Assembly: GCA_963169055.1 (NCBI GenBank)
Contig: CAUJFU010000455.1
Location: forward strand, 1-34,212
DNA: 34,212 nucleotides
Source of the DNA: Myxococcota bacterium
Lineage (GTDB): Bacteria; Myxococcota_C; UBA6777
Direction: 5' to 3'
Shown: one piece after another, positions 1 to 9,568 of the stretch
Numbering within the stretch: position 1 is the first letter of the stretch
Layout: each line of letters begins with the position of its first letter
Position numbers and translations under genes: made by a program
Notes under the pieces: generated by a model
Seen by the model: only the letters and a program-made list of their open reading frames with translations
Told to the model about the DNA's origin: nothing
Databases searched by the model: none

Positions 1-348
1 GGGAGAGAGGCCCGTGCGTTGTGGACGGCGTTGCTTGTCGATTGGGAAGAGGAGCCGCTGCACAAACAATTTTTGCAGTTTTGCCAATTGCAAGGATTGC
101 TTGAGTTCGCAGCCCAATGTTATCGAAAAGAGCGTGCAAAACGCGGAGTCAGCGCGCTGATCGACGCCCAGTTAGAACGACTGCTCGATATGGCGCAGCA
201 ACAGTTCCTTCAAGCGAACAAAGCCAACGCCGAACCTGTTAACAGCGCAACGCGGCTCGTTGTTTTGTTGCTGATGCTTTTGGGAGGAGGCACATTACTG
301 GTGATGTTGTTGCGCTTTTGGCAAAGTGGCGGCGGGTGGAACCCCTAA
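1..348 (+). CDS. C-terminal part of a tail-anchored protein, 5' end outside window
   Basis: The reading frame is open from base 1. A TTG at 19 could be read as a start, but the frame continues upstream without a stop and no ribosome binding site is visible, so this is most likely the 3' end of a longer gene. The visible part is soluble and rich in Leu, Gln and Glu, with a W-EEEPLHKQFLQFC-like segment. A strongly hydrophobic helix (VVLLLMLLGGGTLLVMLL) lies about 15 residues before the stop, so the protein is probably anchored in the inner membrane by its C-terminus with the bulk in the cytoplasm. I do not recognise a family with certainty. Short proteins of this look occur in myxobacteria, which is a resemblance only. 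It converges on the HEAT-repeat gene, with 121 bases between the two stops and no clear terminator hairpin. Confidence 0.6.
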   Translation, partial: GREARALWTALLVDWEEEPLHKQFLQFCQLQGLLEFAAQCYRKERAKRGVSALIDAQLERLLDMAQQQFLQANKANAEPVNSATRLVVLLLMLLGGGTLLVMLLRFWQSGGGWNP

Positions 349-469
349 AACGATATCCTGAAGTCGGTAGAATAAGGGTGTCGTGGCAGCGGCCCGTGGT
401 TGCCCGAAAACAGGACGATCACAAGGCACCGGCTCTACGCGCCGTGTACACATCTCTCGGATACTCGCA

Positions 470-2080
470 TCAACTCTCGGATTCCGTACGAAAAGACAGG
501 GACTCGCGTTGTTCTGTTGTGCGTTGAAAACGCTCAAGGCTTTCATCAAGCAGCGGGCGCAGCGGAGTATCGGGAAAGCGCTGCAAAAAAGCGCGAACGG
601 TATAATCGACCGTGGGTTGTTTGAACAAGCGGCGTAAGAAGCGGCGGATATTGCGGAGATCGTTTTCTTCGAATCGCGAAAACACCGATGGTTCCTGCAA
701 TATCTCCAATATCTCATACAGCGTTTCTTTGTCGTCCGTGTGCAAGAGCGCAGCGAGCGCAGCCGAATACAAGGCTTTTGTTTCGCTTGCGAGCAATCGT
801 CGCAACGGACGCAATGCAGCTTTTCCGATCAAAGAAAGAGCGGTTTGCGCTGCTTCGAGAAACTTGGCGTCTTCCGAGCGTCGATCGAGGACCCGCAATA
901 AGAGTTCCGTGGCGTGTGGGGCTTGTGCTTGCGAGAGTTGATGCAATGCTTCGGTGTAAAGGGATTCTTGGGCATCCAAGAGGGCGCGTTCGAGGTAGCC
1001 GACGTGCTCTTCGTGGGCAAGATGCGCGGAAAGGATGATGGCCTGTCGGCGTAAACCAAAGTCAGGGCTTTCAAAAAGCCGCTGAATGACGGAAGGAGTG
1101 GCTTTTTGAGTCCATCGACAAAGGGTTGTTTCGCAAAAGGCAACACCCTTCAGATCACCTGCGTGGAGTGCTTCGGTTCGACAGGCTTCGAGCGTTTGGA
1201 CGATCTGAACGGAGATATCCGCGTAGCGTTCATTCGAAAGGGCTTGAAAGGCTTGGTGGCGCAGCGAGGAGTCGGTGTCTTGGCAAAAGACCAAAACGCT
1301 CGGATCTGCGAGATGCACCAGACCCTGCAACGCAAGCCGCCTCGTCGTCGCCTCTTTCGAGGCAGATAGATCACGCAAAAACACGGCTGCTTCGGGAGGA
1401 GGGGTGTGCGATAATAACTCCAACACTCGGTGTTGGGTTGTTCGATCATTTTTGCGGTAGAGATCGATCAACGCTTGCGCAACGTCCGCAGCATCCGATG
1501 ATTGCATCCATCCTGCAAACAGATCATTCCATTCCCGACGCTGAGGATCGAGCCGTAGCGCATCCATCGCATCGCGAAGGGCACGCCTCCCCCACGACAA
1601 CAAAATCGGTCGCAGGTATTTGGTCACTGGTTTGCGATAACGCTCCAACAAAAAGGGTCCCGCCGAAGGCCCCAAGCGACGCAATAACTCGCTTGCTGCG
1701 TAGGCGATGGTTGGATCGTTGCCTTCGTCTTGAAGAAGCTGCAACAACGCGGGAATCGCTCGTTGACCGAAGTCGTGGATTAATTCTTCGAGTCGGACGA
1801 TCTTGAGTTGATTGTGTTCAAGAAAAAGTTCTTGGGATAGTTGTGCTGTTAAGCGCGGGATCACCGCTGGCCCCATCGAGAGGATGCGATTGCGATGGCG
1901 CTCTCGCACATCCGCACGCGGATCGATCACACCTTGAAGCAATACCTCAAGGCGGGTTTCTGTGCTATCAAAGAGTTCTTCTTCGTCCTCTTCGTCTTGT
2001 TCTGTAAGCGAAGGGTACAGAAAAGAGAACAGAAAAACGGAACAGAGGATGGCGATCACAAGGAAAAGAAATAAGTCCAT
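470..2080 (-). CDS. Membrane-anchored HEAT-repeat protein
   Basis: A 536-residue protein. Residues 3-23 form a hydrophobic segment (MDLFLFLVIAILCSVFLFSF) followed by an acidic stretch (EQDEEDEEELFDSTE). The rest is a long series of helical pairs of HEAT type, for example DPRADVRERHRNRILSMG, QRAIPALLQLLQDE and IGKAALRPLRRLLASE. HEAT solenoids bind other proteins. No catalytic motif is visible, so a scaffold role at the inner membrane is inferred. The N-terminal segment could be an uncleaved anchor or signal sequence; no signal-peptidase site is obvious. The gene is divergent from the Glt-like cluster, with a 445-base shared upstream region. A TTGACA box on this strand lies 59-64 bases before the start. 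Its function is not established. Confidence 0.75.
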   Translation of the reverse strand: MDLFLFLVIAILCSVFLFSFLYPSLTEQDEEDEEELFDSTETRLEVLLQGVIDPRADVRERHRNRILSMGPAVIPRLTAQLSQELFLEHNQLKIVRLEELIHDFGQRAIPALLQLLQDEGNDPTIAYAASELLRRLGPSAGPFLLERYRKPVTKYLRPILLSWGRRALRDAMDALRLDPQRREWNDLFAGWMQSSDAADVAQALIDLYRKNDRTTQHRVLELLSHTPPPEAAVFLRDLSASKEATTRRLALQGLVHLADPSVLVFCQDTDSSLRHQAFQALSNERYADISVQIVQTLEACRTEALHAGDLKGVAFCETTLCRWTQKATPSVIQRLFESPDFGLRRQAIILSAHLAHEEHVGYLERALLDAQESLYTEALHQLSQAQAPHATELLLRVLDRRSEDAKFLEAAQTALSLIGKAALRPLRRLLASETKALYSAALAALLHTDDKETLYEILEILQEPSVFSRFEENDLRNIRRFLRRLFKQPTVDYTVRAFLQRFPDTPLRPLLDESLERFQRTTEQRESLSFRTESES

Positions 2081-2115
2081 GACTTGCCTTCGGTTTGGAA
2101 AAGTGTCGTCTCCCC

Positions 2116-2144
2116 AACGTAGCCTTCTCCGCTTTGGATGTCAA
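2116..2144 (-). promoter_or_regulatory. Candidate sigma70-type promoter for the HEAT-repeat gene
   Basis: On the minus strand a perfect TTGACA (2144-2139) is followed after exactly 17 bases by TACGTT (2121-2116). The -10 box matches TATAAT at only three positions. The predicted start would lie roughly 30 bases before the ATG at 2080. Confidence 0.45.
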
Positions 2145-2266
2145 TTCTCTCTAAAAAGCGATGACTCCGCTTGTTGCGAAGAATCACGGATCTTCCGTTT
2201 TTTGTGCAAACCAAGGCACAACGAACGCTTGGACGGTGGTTTTGTTTTGGGCATACGCATCGCGCA

Positions 2267-2295
2267 TTGACAAAGATTTTGGCTCTTTGTTAAGA
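2267..2295 (+). promoter_or_regulatory. Possible promoter for the Glt-like cluster
   Basis: A perfect TTGACA at 2267-2272 is followed after 17 bases by TTAAGA (2290-2295), a poor -10 box. The -35 box and spacing are good, but the -10 box is weak, so this is a tentative call. Confidence 0.3.
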
Positions 2296-2525
2296 ACATC
2301 CTGCGCAAGTCCATCCCGTGCGTTTTTCCGCGCCCTCTTTGCGTTTCATCAGGTGTTTCTTGCGCCGTTTCCTGCGCTGTGTAGGGAAACGCTTGTGGAC
2401 TTTGCGTGCGGGGCGTAGTGTGCTGAATGTCGCGTTGTGATGTATACCTCCCCGAAGATAGAAGTCGCTGAACCATCGCAGTCCTCCGACCGCAAGGGTT
2501 CCTTCCGAACCGTAAGGAGACAAGA

Positions 2526-3314
2526 ATGTCCGTTCTCAACGGCTCTTTCCGTCGTATCTTCCTCTTTGTCACCGCCTGTTGTTTGAGCGGCATCTCCGTC
2601 TCTTGGGCCCAAGACAAACCCAATCCACCACCTGCTCGTGATGCCAAAAAGTCGGATGCTCCGAAAAAAGAGGATGCTTCCAATAAAACCCCCTCCGCCA
2701 CAGGTACCCCTGCCACGGGCACCAACACGCCCTCCGAAGGAAGCAGCGTTCAATCAGACCGCCACCGCTTTCAATTGCTGACCATCGAGGAAAAAACGGG
2801 TTCTCTCAAAGAACAGATATTCCGCAGCAAAGCCAAACTGATGTTGCTTCAGGAATCCTTACTGCAAGGGGCGATATCAACATCCAAGGTTGTGTTGGTC
2901 CACGACAATCGGATGGGATCGTCGTTTTACTTGCGCTCGATCTCTTACACTTTGAGCGGAAACCCTGTTTTTGCCAAAACGGACTACGAAGGCTCCCTCA
3001 ATAAAGCAAGTGCCCGAAAGTTCGTGGCCTTTACCAACACGCTCCAACCCGGGCGTTATACTCTTTCCGTCGAATTGGTGTTTCGAGGCAACGGCTTGGG
3101 TGTTTTTTCGTATCTAAAACGATACCGATTCCGTGTGCGTTCTTCCTACACGTTCAAAGCCCTCGAAGGAAAATCAATGGAGATCTCGGTGGTTGCTTTT
3201 GAAAAGAACCCGTTGGTCACGGAATTGACCGATCGACCGACTGTTCAATACGATGTCAAGATCCGCGATATCACAGCCAAACGCAAAGACGCCCCCAAAG
3301 CAGAAGCGAAATAA
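2526..3314 (+). CDS. Secreted protein of unknown function, first gene of the Glt-like cluster
   Basis: A 262-residue protein with a clear Sec signal peptide (residues 1-29, cleavage after VSWA). A Pro/Lys/Ser/Thr-rich linker to about residue 80 follows, then a beta-rich globular domain with strands such as STSKVVLVHDNRMGSSFYLRS and GRYTLSVELVFRGNGLGVF. The core looks immunoglobulin- or jelly-roll-like, which is a guess from strand pattern. The start is set by TAAGGAGA at 2513-2520, five bases before the ATG. It is followed 54 bases later by the GltC-like TPR gene on the same strand, so it is probably co-transcribed and periplasmic, working with the envelope machine. I recognise no enzyme motif. 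Confidence 0.75.
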   Translation: MSVLNGSFRRIFLFVTACCLSGISVSWAQDKPNPPPARDAKKSDAPKKEDASNKTPSATGTPATGTNTPSEGSSVQSDRHRFQLLTIEEKTGSLKEQIFRSKAKLMLLQESLLQGAISTSKVVLVHDNRMGSSFYLRSISYTLSGNPVFAKTDYEGSLNKASARKFVAFTNTLQPGRYTLSVELVFRGNGLGVFSYLKRYRFRVRSSYTFKALEGKSMEISVVAFEKNPLVTELTDRPTVQYDVKIRDITAKRKDAPKAEAK

Positions 3315-3368
3315 TCCGAAGCGTTGCGGTGTGGTAAGCGCAGCCGATCAAGGCAAGGAGCGATGTGG

Positions 3369-5762
3369 ATGAAGCAAGGATCTCTGTGGCAGCGGATAAC
3401 GCTGCTTTTCTGTGTTGTGGGTCTTCTTGGGATGCAAAAAGCCTTCGCGGCCTCCGCACGCGAGCGTTTGGAGTCGATCAAAAATCAGGCAAGACGTTTA
3501 GAATCGAGCGTGCGCTTGTTGCGACAAAGCTATCGAGGCCAACGGACGGAAGGCCGTGTTTCTTTACAAAAGCGCCTTTCTGACGGACAGGTCAACTTTT
3601 TGTTAGGCGATTACACCAGCGCCAGCGTGATCTTGTTGGATGCAGTAGAAGCAAAAGAAAATCGAGGAAAGTCGGGGTGGTTGGATGCCAACTTTTTCCT
3701 TGCGGAGTCGCTCTTCAAAAACGGGAACTACATCTCTGCGGCGAAGTACTACAAACGCATCGTCAATTCGCGGAATCGGCGCTTTCCTGATGCTCTCATC
3801 CGTTTGCTTGAGATCGCGAACTTGACCCGCAAGTACGACTGGATCAACGCAAAAATGCCTGCGATCTCGCTCGACTCGATATCCGAAGAAAAACGCGCTC
3901 AAATCCTCTATCTTCAAGGCAAAACTTTTTACGCCCAAGATCGTTTTTCCGATGCCTCGCAGAGTTTTCAACGCATCGCACAAAACTCGCAATACTGGCC
4001 TCAAGGCCAATACTTCCTTGCTGTCATCCAACTCAAAACAGCCCCTCACCCACAAAACGTAGAAAACGCCATCCGCTTTTTGAAAGCTGGCTTGGGAGCG
4101 GCCCGTAAACCTGGCGAGCAAAGCAGCGCAAAACGCACGCGAGACCTCTACAATACCATCTTGATCGCCTTGGGGCGACTCTACTTAGAGAAAAATGACT
4201 ATGCTTCGGCGCTGGATTATTACCAACAAGTGGGTCGAAGATCAGCGGTTTTTGACGAGGCATTGTACGAGATTTGCTGGACTTATATCCGCCGAGGGCG
4301 AGACTACAAAGACTTAAAAAAGCAGCAAAAAGAGTATGATCGTGCGCTAAAAAGCCTCAATCTTTTGCTCGACTTTTTGCCCAACAGCACGTTCTATTCG
4401 CAAGCGCAGCTTTTGCGCGGACAACTCTTGCTGGAACTGGATCGATTTTCTCCCGCGATGGACGGCTACAACAAGATCGTGAAGCAATATTCTTCGGTGT
4501 ATCGGGAGCTTGATCAGATCAAGAAAAACCGCTTGGACGTAGAAAAGGAACTTCTTCGCGCTGTATCGGACAAAAAACGGTCACGTAGCGCTTTGGTTTC
4601 CAACTCTCTTTTGCCGCGAGAAGCCGTCCAAAGCCTCACAGAAGACGAGCAGATCCAACGTGTGCTTTCTGTTCAACGAGATCTCGCGCAAATGCAAGCC
4701 TTTATGTCGGACTCAATGCAGATCGTGCAACGCCTCGAACAAGCGCTGCGTGTACAAGAACGGATCTTGATATCGCCCGAACTACGGCAAGCGCGCTTGC
4801 AATCAATTACTGCACAGAACCAATTGATCGCTGTACAAGCCGAATCCAACGCACTCGAACAAAACCTTGTTTTGGACAAGATGACTTCTGATGAGCGTGC
4901 TCGTTACGAACGGATCTTGGAAGATCTCAAAAAACATCAAAAACAACTGCGAAACGCCCCTCAAGATGAGGCTTCCTTGGATCTGCGCGCCAAATCCTTC
5001 CAAGAGCGTTCTGAACGCATGGCGGTGCGCCTTCACAAAGTAACCATCGCGTTGAATCAGCTCGAACGAGAACAGCGCGCTTCTCAAAAGTGGCTTCAAC
5101 GCAGCAAAGAAGCACAACTCTTGGCTCCCCAAGCGCAAGCCGATGTCCAAACCGAATTGACATGGATCGATAACGAGATCCAGGCGTTGCGGGACGCAAA
5201 GCAAAAACTTCAGCGGGAATTGGAGCTTGTTCGGATCGAACTGGGCTACGCAACCGATCCGAAAGAATTGAGCCTTCAAAATCAATATCGCCAACTTCTC
5301 GCACAACAAAAGGCTTTGCTTGCCAACGTGCAGTCGCGTTTGGACGGCGAAGCCAGCCAGATCGTGAGCGAACTCCAAAGTACGAACGATCAATTGATTC
5401 GGATACAAGGCGAACTCACCGCTTTTACGCGCCAACTCAATTCTTCGATCTTACGCTATACCCGAGATGTTCGTGCCCGTCTTCTTGGCGAAAAACAAAA
5501 ACTCACGCGCTACGAAGGGCTCTTGCTTTCTTTGCAAAATGAAGCCTCGCAGCTTTCGCGTGCAGTGATCTACGAAGGTTTTGAAAGCGTCAAAAAGCGC
5601 TTTTATCAGCTTATCTTGCGTGCGGATGTCGGTGTGATCGATGTGGTGTGGAAAGAAAAACAGACGATCCAAACCAAAAGCCAAAAGATCACACGAGAGC
5701 GAAACAGCGAGTTGCGTATGCTTGATGCGGAGTTTCGCGATCTCCTTGATGAGGTAAAATAG
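3369..5762 (+). CDS. Periplasmic TPR and coiled-coil protein, GltC-like
   Basis: About 797 residues from the ATG at 3369, which lies eight bases after AAGGAG (3355-3360). An in-frame ATG at 3363 is too close to that site. A Sec signal peptide covers about residues 1-29 (ITLLFCVVGLLGMQKAFAAS). TPR-like helical pairs follow to about residue 370, for example DANFFLAESLFKNGNYISAAKYYKRIV (quoted in part: ESLFKNGNYISAAKYYKRIV) and ALYEICWTYIRRGRDY. The rest is long charged coiled coil up to the stop. In the Myxococcus gliding machine, TPR proteins GltC, GltD and GltE work together in the periplasm and outer membrane. The position ahead of a GltD-like and a GltE-like gene supports a GltC-like role, but the assignment rests on order and architecture, not alignment. 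The long coiled coil could span the periplasm. Confidence 0.7.
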   Translation: MKQGSLWQRITLLFCVVGLLGMQKAFAASARERLESIKNQARRLESSVRLLRQSYRGQRTEGRVSLQKRLSDGQVNFLLGDYTSASVILLDAVEAKENRGKSGWLDANFFLAESLFKNGNYISAAKYYKRIVNSRNRRFPDALIRLLEIANLTRKYDWINAKMPAISLDSISEEKRAQILYLQGKTFYAQDRFSDASQSFQRIAQNSQYWPQGQYFLAVIQLKTAPHPQNVENAIRFLKAGLGAARKPGEQSSAKRTRDLYNTILIALGRLYLEKNDYASALDYYQQVGRRSAVFDEALYEICWTYIRRGRDYKDLKKQQKEYDRALKSLNLLLDFLPNSTFYSQAQLLRGQLLLELDRFSPAMDGYNKIVKQYSSVYRELDQIKKNRLDVEKELLRAVSDKKRSRSALVSNSLLPREAVQSLTEDEQIQRVLSVQRDLAQMQAFMSDSMQIVQRLEQALRVQERILISPELRQARLQSITAQNQLIAVQAESNALEQNLVLDKMTSDERARYERILEDLKKHQKQLRNAPQDEASLDLRAKSFQERSERMAVRLHKVTIALNQLEREQRASQKWLQRSKEAQLLAPQAQADVQTELTWIDNEIQALRDAKQKLQRELELVRIELGYATDPKELSLQNQYRQLLAQQKALLANVQSRLDGEASQIVSELQSTNDQLIRIQGELTAFTRQLNSSILRYTRDVRARLLGEKQKLTRYEGLLLSLQNEASQLSRAVIYEGFESVKKRFYQLILRADVGVIDVVWKEKQTIQTKSQKITRERNSELRMLDAEFRDLLDEVK

Positions 5763-5764
5763 TT

Positions 5765-5805
5765 TTTTCGAGTACACTTGGCCTTGGAGTCTCGAAAACC
5801 AAGGC
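5765..5805 (+). promoter_or_regulatory. Two overlapping hairpins in the gap before the large TPR gene
   Basis: TTTTCGAG (5765-5772) can pair with CTCGAAAA (5791-5798). GCCTTGG (5781-5787) can pair with CCAAGGC (5799-5805). The first stem encloses the 5' arm of the second, and the two 3' arms are adjacent with no linker, so both cannot easily form at once. They end just before the GATGAGG that precedes the ATG at 5820. A role in translation is inference. Confidence 0.35.
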
Positions 5806-5819
5806 GATGAGGCTAGACC

Positions 5820-8800
5820 ATGCGTCAAATACGGATATCTGCCCTCTGTGTGTTGTTTGTTGTGGCTTTTGGAAGCTCTCCCACACAAGCACAAAAAGAT
5901 CGCACACAGATCAAACCTGCTGAAAAAGCAAGCACCCCCGAGACAAACACCCCAACCACCGTAAAAGCAATCGACGGAAACGCTCCATCTTCCGCCAAAA
6001 AAACAGATGGAACAACTGGCACAACAGCCAACCCCGATCCCTCAACGGCTCCTAGTGCATCGGGTCAGGCCACTTCGACGACTTCTTCTGATGGGGTGAT
6101 CATCCTGCGTGGTAAAGAACGCGATCAAGAGATGAAGCAGATCAAAGAAGCTTACGATGATTTTCGCCAAGCCGCACGGGATTATCTCGGAGAATCCCGT
6201 GAATTGGTTCGCAAACAGTACCGTGAACGCCGAAGGTTGGTGGTCGATGGTTTCAAGCAACGCCTTGATAAGCTCGACAAAGACGAAGAATTAACGCGCC
6301 GAAAGGCCATCCAATATTTCATCGCCTTTGTTCGCCGTTATCCAGATCACCCCGGTTATACGCCAGACGCGATGTACCGTCTTGCTGAGTTGTACTACGA
6401 AGAAGAGTTTAACGAATACCTCGCTCGTGCAAAAAAGTACGAAGAAGATCTTCAAAAGTTTGAAAACAAAGAGATCCCTTACGAACCTTTGCCTGCGAAA
6501 AAACGCTTTTCAGAAACAACGCGCTGGCTCAACGAATTGGTTCAACGTTTCCCGTCTTATCGCTTGGTCGCAGGGGCCTACTACCTCCTCGGTTATTGCA
6601 TCGAAGAAGAGGGCAAGGCCGAAGAAGCCATCCCGTATTTTCGCAAGATCACCGAACAATACCCCAACAGCCGCTTTATCGCCGAAGCATGGATACGGAT
6701 CGGAGAATACCACTTTAGAAAAACAGACGGCGGAAACGTTGCTGAAAACCGTCAGAAAGCCAAAGAAGCCTACGCCAAAGTGTTGCAATATACGACGCAT
6801 CCCATGTTCGACAAAGCGTTGTACAAACTGGCGTGGACGCATTACCTGATGAACGAGTTTGAAGACTCGGTGAAGCGTTTTACGCAGCTTTTGGAATTTT
6901 ATCTCAAGAAAAAAGACGAGGCAGGAGGCGGAGATCTACGAAAAGAAGCGATCCAATATATCGCGATTTCTTTCGCAGACGAAGACTGGGGAAGCCCCGA
7001 AAAAGCCGAAAAATACGTTCGCGAGGTTGGCTTGGAGAAGCCTTATGCACGCGAGATCATGCTTCAGATCGCAGAAAACTACGCCACCCAAAACAACTGG
7101 GATATGGCGATCGCGATGAATCGCAAGATCTTGGATCTGTTTCCTTACCATCCCTCCAACCCCTTGGTACAAGAGCGCATCGTGCAAGCCTACATGCGCA
7201 AGTCGGACTTTTCCACCGCGATGCTCGAACGAAACAAATTGATTGAGCGCTTCGGCGTAAACACTCCTTGGGAGATCAAAAACCGAAGCGATGTGACCGC
7301 TCAGCGATCTGTCCAAAAGATCATCAGCGACAGCATCTACCAAGCCGCGATCTTTCGCCATGAAAGCTGTAACGTGAAGCGGGGTCGCGCACAAAAAAGT
7401 ACCGATCCTGCCGAACAAAAGACGCTTTTGGAACAATCGCGCCAAGACTGTGTTGTGGCTGCCGACAATTATCGAGAGTTTTTGCGTCGTTTTCCACACC
7501 ACAAAGAAGTGTACACGCTGATGTGGTATCTTGCAGACAGCTTGTTTTATGCGCTGCGCTTCAAAGAGGCTGCTGTCGAGTTTCGTAAAGTGCGGGAATG
7601 GCCGGGTGGCGGCAAGTTTACTGCGGAGGCTGCGTTCGGATTGGTCGACAGCTTGGTTCAAATCACCAACGCGGCTTGCCGCGAGGGAACGATCCAAAAG
7701 GCTTGCGAATTGGTCGATGATGCTGCAAAAAAAGCCGAAGAAGATCCCAAGAAAAAGAAACCCGAACAGTCCGTGCGCAATATGCGATGCGTTCAGCTTC
7801 CAAAACTGCCGATTCATCCGATGCAACTCCAATTGCTCGAAGCTCGCGATGCTTTTTTGGCGTTGAACAAAAACCCCAAAGATCCGCGTAACGCAGAACA
7901 AAGCTACTCCGCAGCGCGGATCTATTTTTCGTACGATCATCTTGCCGAAGCTCGCCAACGCTTGATGAATTTCCTTCAAACGTACCCGCAACATCCGCTC
8001 GCGAAGTCGGCAGGGGATACGGTCGTCGCAAGCCACCGTAGACAGGGCTGTTTGGATGAGATGGTGGCGGCTATTGACGAACTGAAAAAATTTGGCCTCG
8101 TCTTTCCTTACGAAAAAGAACTCAAGGTGGGCGTCATCTTCATCAAAGCAAATCAGTTGAAAGAAAAAGGGAAATGGGTAGAGGCTGCCCAAGCTTTCAT
8201 GAAGGCTGTCGAACAAAATCCGAAAGATAAAGACGCTCCTGCGGGCCTTTGGAACGCAGCACTGATGTATGAAAAAGCGAAGATGTTTGGGTCTGCCTTG
8301 AAGGTATACGAACTGGTTGTTCAGCGTTATCCGACTTGGCGCTTGCGTGACAAACAAGGTAACCTCTTGCTTGATAACGAAGGCAACCCCAAAGCAGGCT
8401 CCGATCAAGCGTTGTTTTTCGTAGCCTACAACGCCGAAAAATATTTCAACTTTGACAAGGCGATCGGTCGTTACCTTGAACTGGTGGACAACCGAGCCTA
8501 CCGCGACTCTCATAAGCGCGCAGACGCTTTGTTTAACGCGGCTGTGTTGTTGGAAAGCATGCAGCGTTATGATGAAGCCGCACGCGCATACCAACGATAC
8601 GCACGCGAGTTTAGCTCTCGAAAAGACGCCCCGGATGTACTCTACAACGCTGTCAAAGTGTACCAGCGCATGAAGCGAACGGACGATGTGGTGCGCTTGT
8701 GCGAATCGTTTATCCGTCGGTATCAAAGCAACAGCGACTACGTGCGCCGCGTGATGCAATGCCACGGAACCATCTATGAAGAGATGGAGAAAAAGTCGCT

Positions 8801-9464
8801 ACCTTGGTCTCGAATGAAGCGAGAACACGAAAAGATGCTCCGCGTGTTTGACAGCCTAAAAGGTCGCATGAAACAAGTGGATCTTTCTTTAACAAGCCAT
8901 TACCCAGCCAAAGCGGCGTATGCTTTGGCGATGTTTGAGTACGAAAAATTCGACAAACTGCGCATCGACAGCACCAATCCACAAGTACAAAAACGCCAGA
9001 TCTCCGACAAGAGCAAGCGCTACAACGAAGTGGTCAAGGATTTTAATCGCGTTGCGATGTATTCTTCGGCTCCTTGGTTGTTGTGTGCGCTCTATCGAAT
9101 CGCCGAAGGCAAGCAAAAGATCGCAACAGGCGTCTCGAAAGCACCGTTGCCAAAGATCCGTGGCTTGCGGTGGACCGAAGAAGCCAAAGAGATCTACAAA
9201 GAAAAGCTCGATCAGGGACTTGTTCGTCCCCTCGAAGATCAAGCCCAAGCGCTGTACCGCAAAGTGGTGGACAAATCCAAAGAGTTGTTTTTTGAAAACG
9301 AGTGTACCAACCAAGCCTACGAAGCGATCCATCGGGCCGATCCAAACTTTCCTCTTCCGAAAAAGCTGGAGCCTCAAACAACATTCGATCCGTTGTCTCC
9401 GCTGCCTTTGATGAGTTTGGAACCTGAAAAAGCGCCTGCTTCCAAAGAACCCCCCAAACGTTGA
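5820..9464 (+). CDS. Very large secreted TPR protein, GltD/AgmU-like
   Basis: A 1214-residue protein with a Sec signal peptide (residues 1-25, cleavage near SSPTQA) and a Thr/Ser/Pro-rich linker to about residue 95. A charged helical segment comes next (EMKQIKEAYDDFRQAARDYL and following), then TPR-type helical pairs along nearly the whole remaining length, for example YKLAWTHYLMNEFEDSVKRF and ALFNAAVLLESMQRYDEAAR. Size, signal peptide and TPR content match AgmU/GltD of the Myxococcus gliding complex, a periplasmic TPR scaffold, and its Nfs paralogue. It lies between another TPR protein and a TPR lipoprotein, the order expected for this machinery. The start lacks a strong ribosome binding site (GAGG eight bases upstream), so translation may depend on the preceding gene or the local hairpins. 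The role as bridge between motor and outer membrane is inferred from the family. Confidence 0.75.
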   Translation: MRQIRISALCVLFVVAFGSSPTQAQKDRTQIKPAEKASTPETNTPTTVKAIDGNAPSSAKKTDGTTGTTANPDPSTAPSASGQATSTTSSDGVIILRGKERDQEMKQIKEAYDDFRQAARDYLGESRELVRKQYRERRRLVVDGFKQRLDKLDKDEELTRRKAIQYFIAFVRRYPDHPGYTPDAMYRLAELYYEEEFNEYLARAKKYEEDLQKFENKEIPYEPLPAKKRFSETTRWLNELVQRFPSYRLVAGAYYLLGYCIEEEGKAEEAIPYFRKITEQYPNSRFIAEAWIRIGEYHFRKTDGGNVAENRQKAKEAYAKVLQYTTHPMFDKALYKLAWTHYLMNEFEDSVKRFTQLLEFYLKKKDEAGGGDLRKEAIQYIAISFADEDWGSPEKAEKYVREVGLEKPYAREIMLQIAENYATQNNWDMAIAMNRKILDLFPYHPSNPLVQERIVQAYMRKSDFSTAMLERNKLIERFGVNTPWEIKNRSDVTAQRSVQKIISDSIYQAAIFRHESCNVKRGRAQKSTDPAEQKTLLEQSRQDCVVAADNYREFLRRFPHHKEVYTLMWYLADSLFYALRFKEAAVEFRKVREWPGGGKFTAEAAFGLVDSLVQITNAACREGTIQKACELVDDAAKKAEEDPKKKKPEQSVRNMRCVQLPKLPIHPMQLQLLEARDAFLALNKNPKDPRNAEQSYSAARIYFSYDHLAEARQRLMNFLQTYPQHPLAKSAGDTVVASHRRQGCLDEMVAAIDELKKFGLVFPYEKELKVGVIFIKANQLKEKGKWVEAAQAFMKAVEQNPKDKDAPAGLWNAALMYEKAKMFGSALKVYELVVQRYPTWRLRDKQGNLLLDNEGNPKAGSDQALFFVAYNAEKYFNFDKAIGRYLELVDNRAYRDSHKRADALFNAAVLLESMQRYDEAARAYQRYAREFSSRKDAPDVLYNAVKVYQRMKRTDDVVRLCESFIRRYQSNSDYVRRVMQCHGTIYEEMEKKSLPWSRMKREHEKMLRVFDSLKGRMKQVDLSLTSHYPAKAAYALAMFEYEKFDKLRIDSTNPQVQKRQISDKSKRYNEVVKDFNRVAMYSSAPWLLCALYRIAEGKQKIATGVSKAPLPKIRGLRWTEEAKEIYKEKLDQGLVRPLEDQAQALYRKVVDKSKELFFENECTNQAYEAIHRADPNFPLPKKLEPQTTFDPLSPLPLMSLEPEKAPASKEPPKR

Positions 9465-9568
9465 GAACGAAAAGGGATCTGTTGGAAAGCCGAACGAAGA
9501 TCAGCTTGGATGCGAAACTCCCCTTGGGATGGATGTTTCAATGCGCACAAGCGCTGAGAGGATAGAAG

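Larger units (their letters stand above)
2081..2525. other. Divergent intergenic region between the HEAT gene and the Glt-like cluster
   Basis: A 445-base region with no convincing gene. The minus-strand promoter candidate for the HEAT gene lies at 2116-2144. A plus-strand TTGACA box at 2267 may drive the cluster, which would leave a leader of about 230 bases. Just before the plus-strand ribosome binding site there is a small hairpin, GGTTC (2497-2501) with GAACC (2507-2511), then TAAGGAGA at 2513-2520 and ATG at 2526. Short open frames here have no ribosome binding sites and look unlike the neighbouring proteins. Confidence 0.6.

Noticed and set aside
6936..8765. 609-residue open frame on the minus strand
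   Set aside because: It is antisense to the GltD-like gene, whose plus-strand frame has a signal peptide and TPRs. The minus frame has no ribosome binding site or domain and arises from codon bias.
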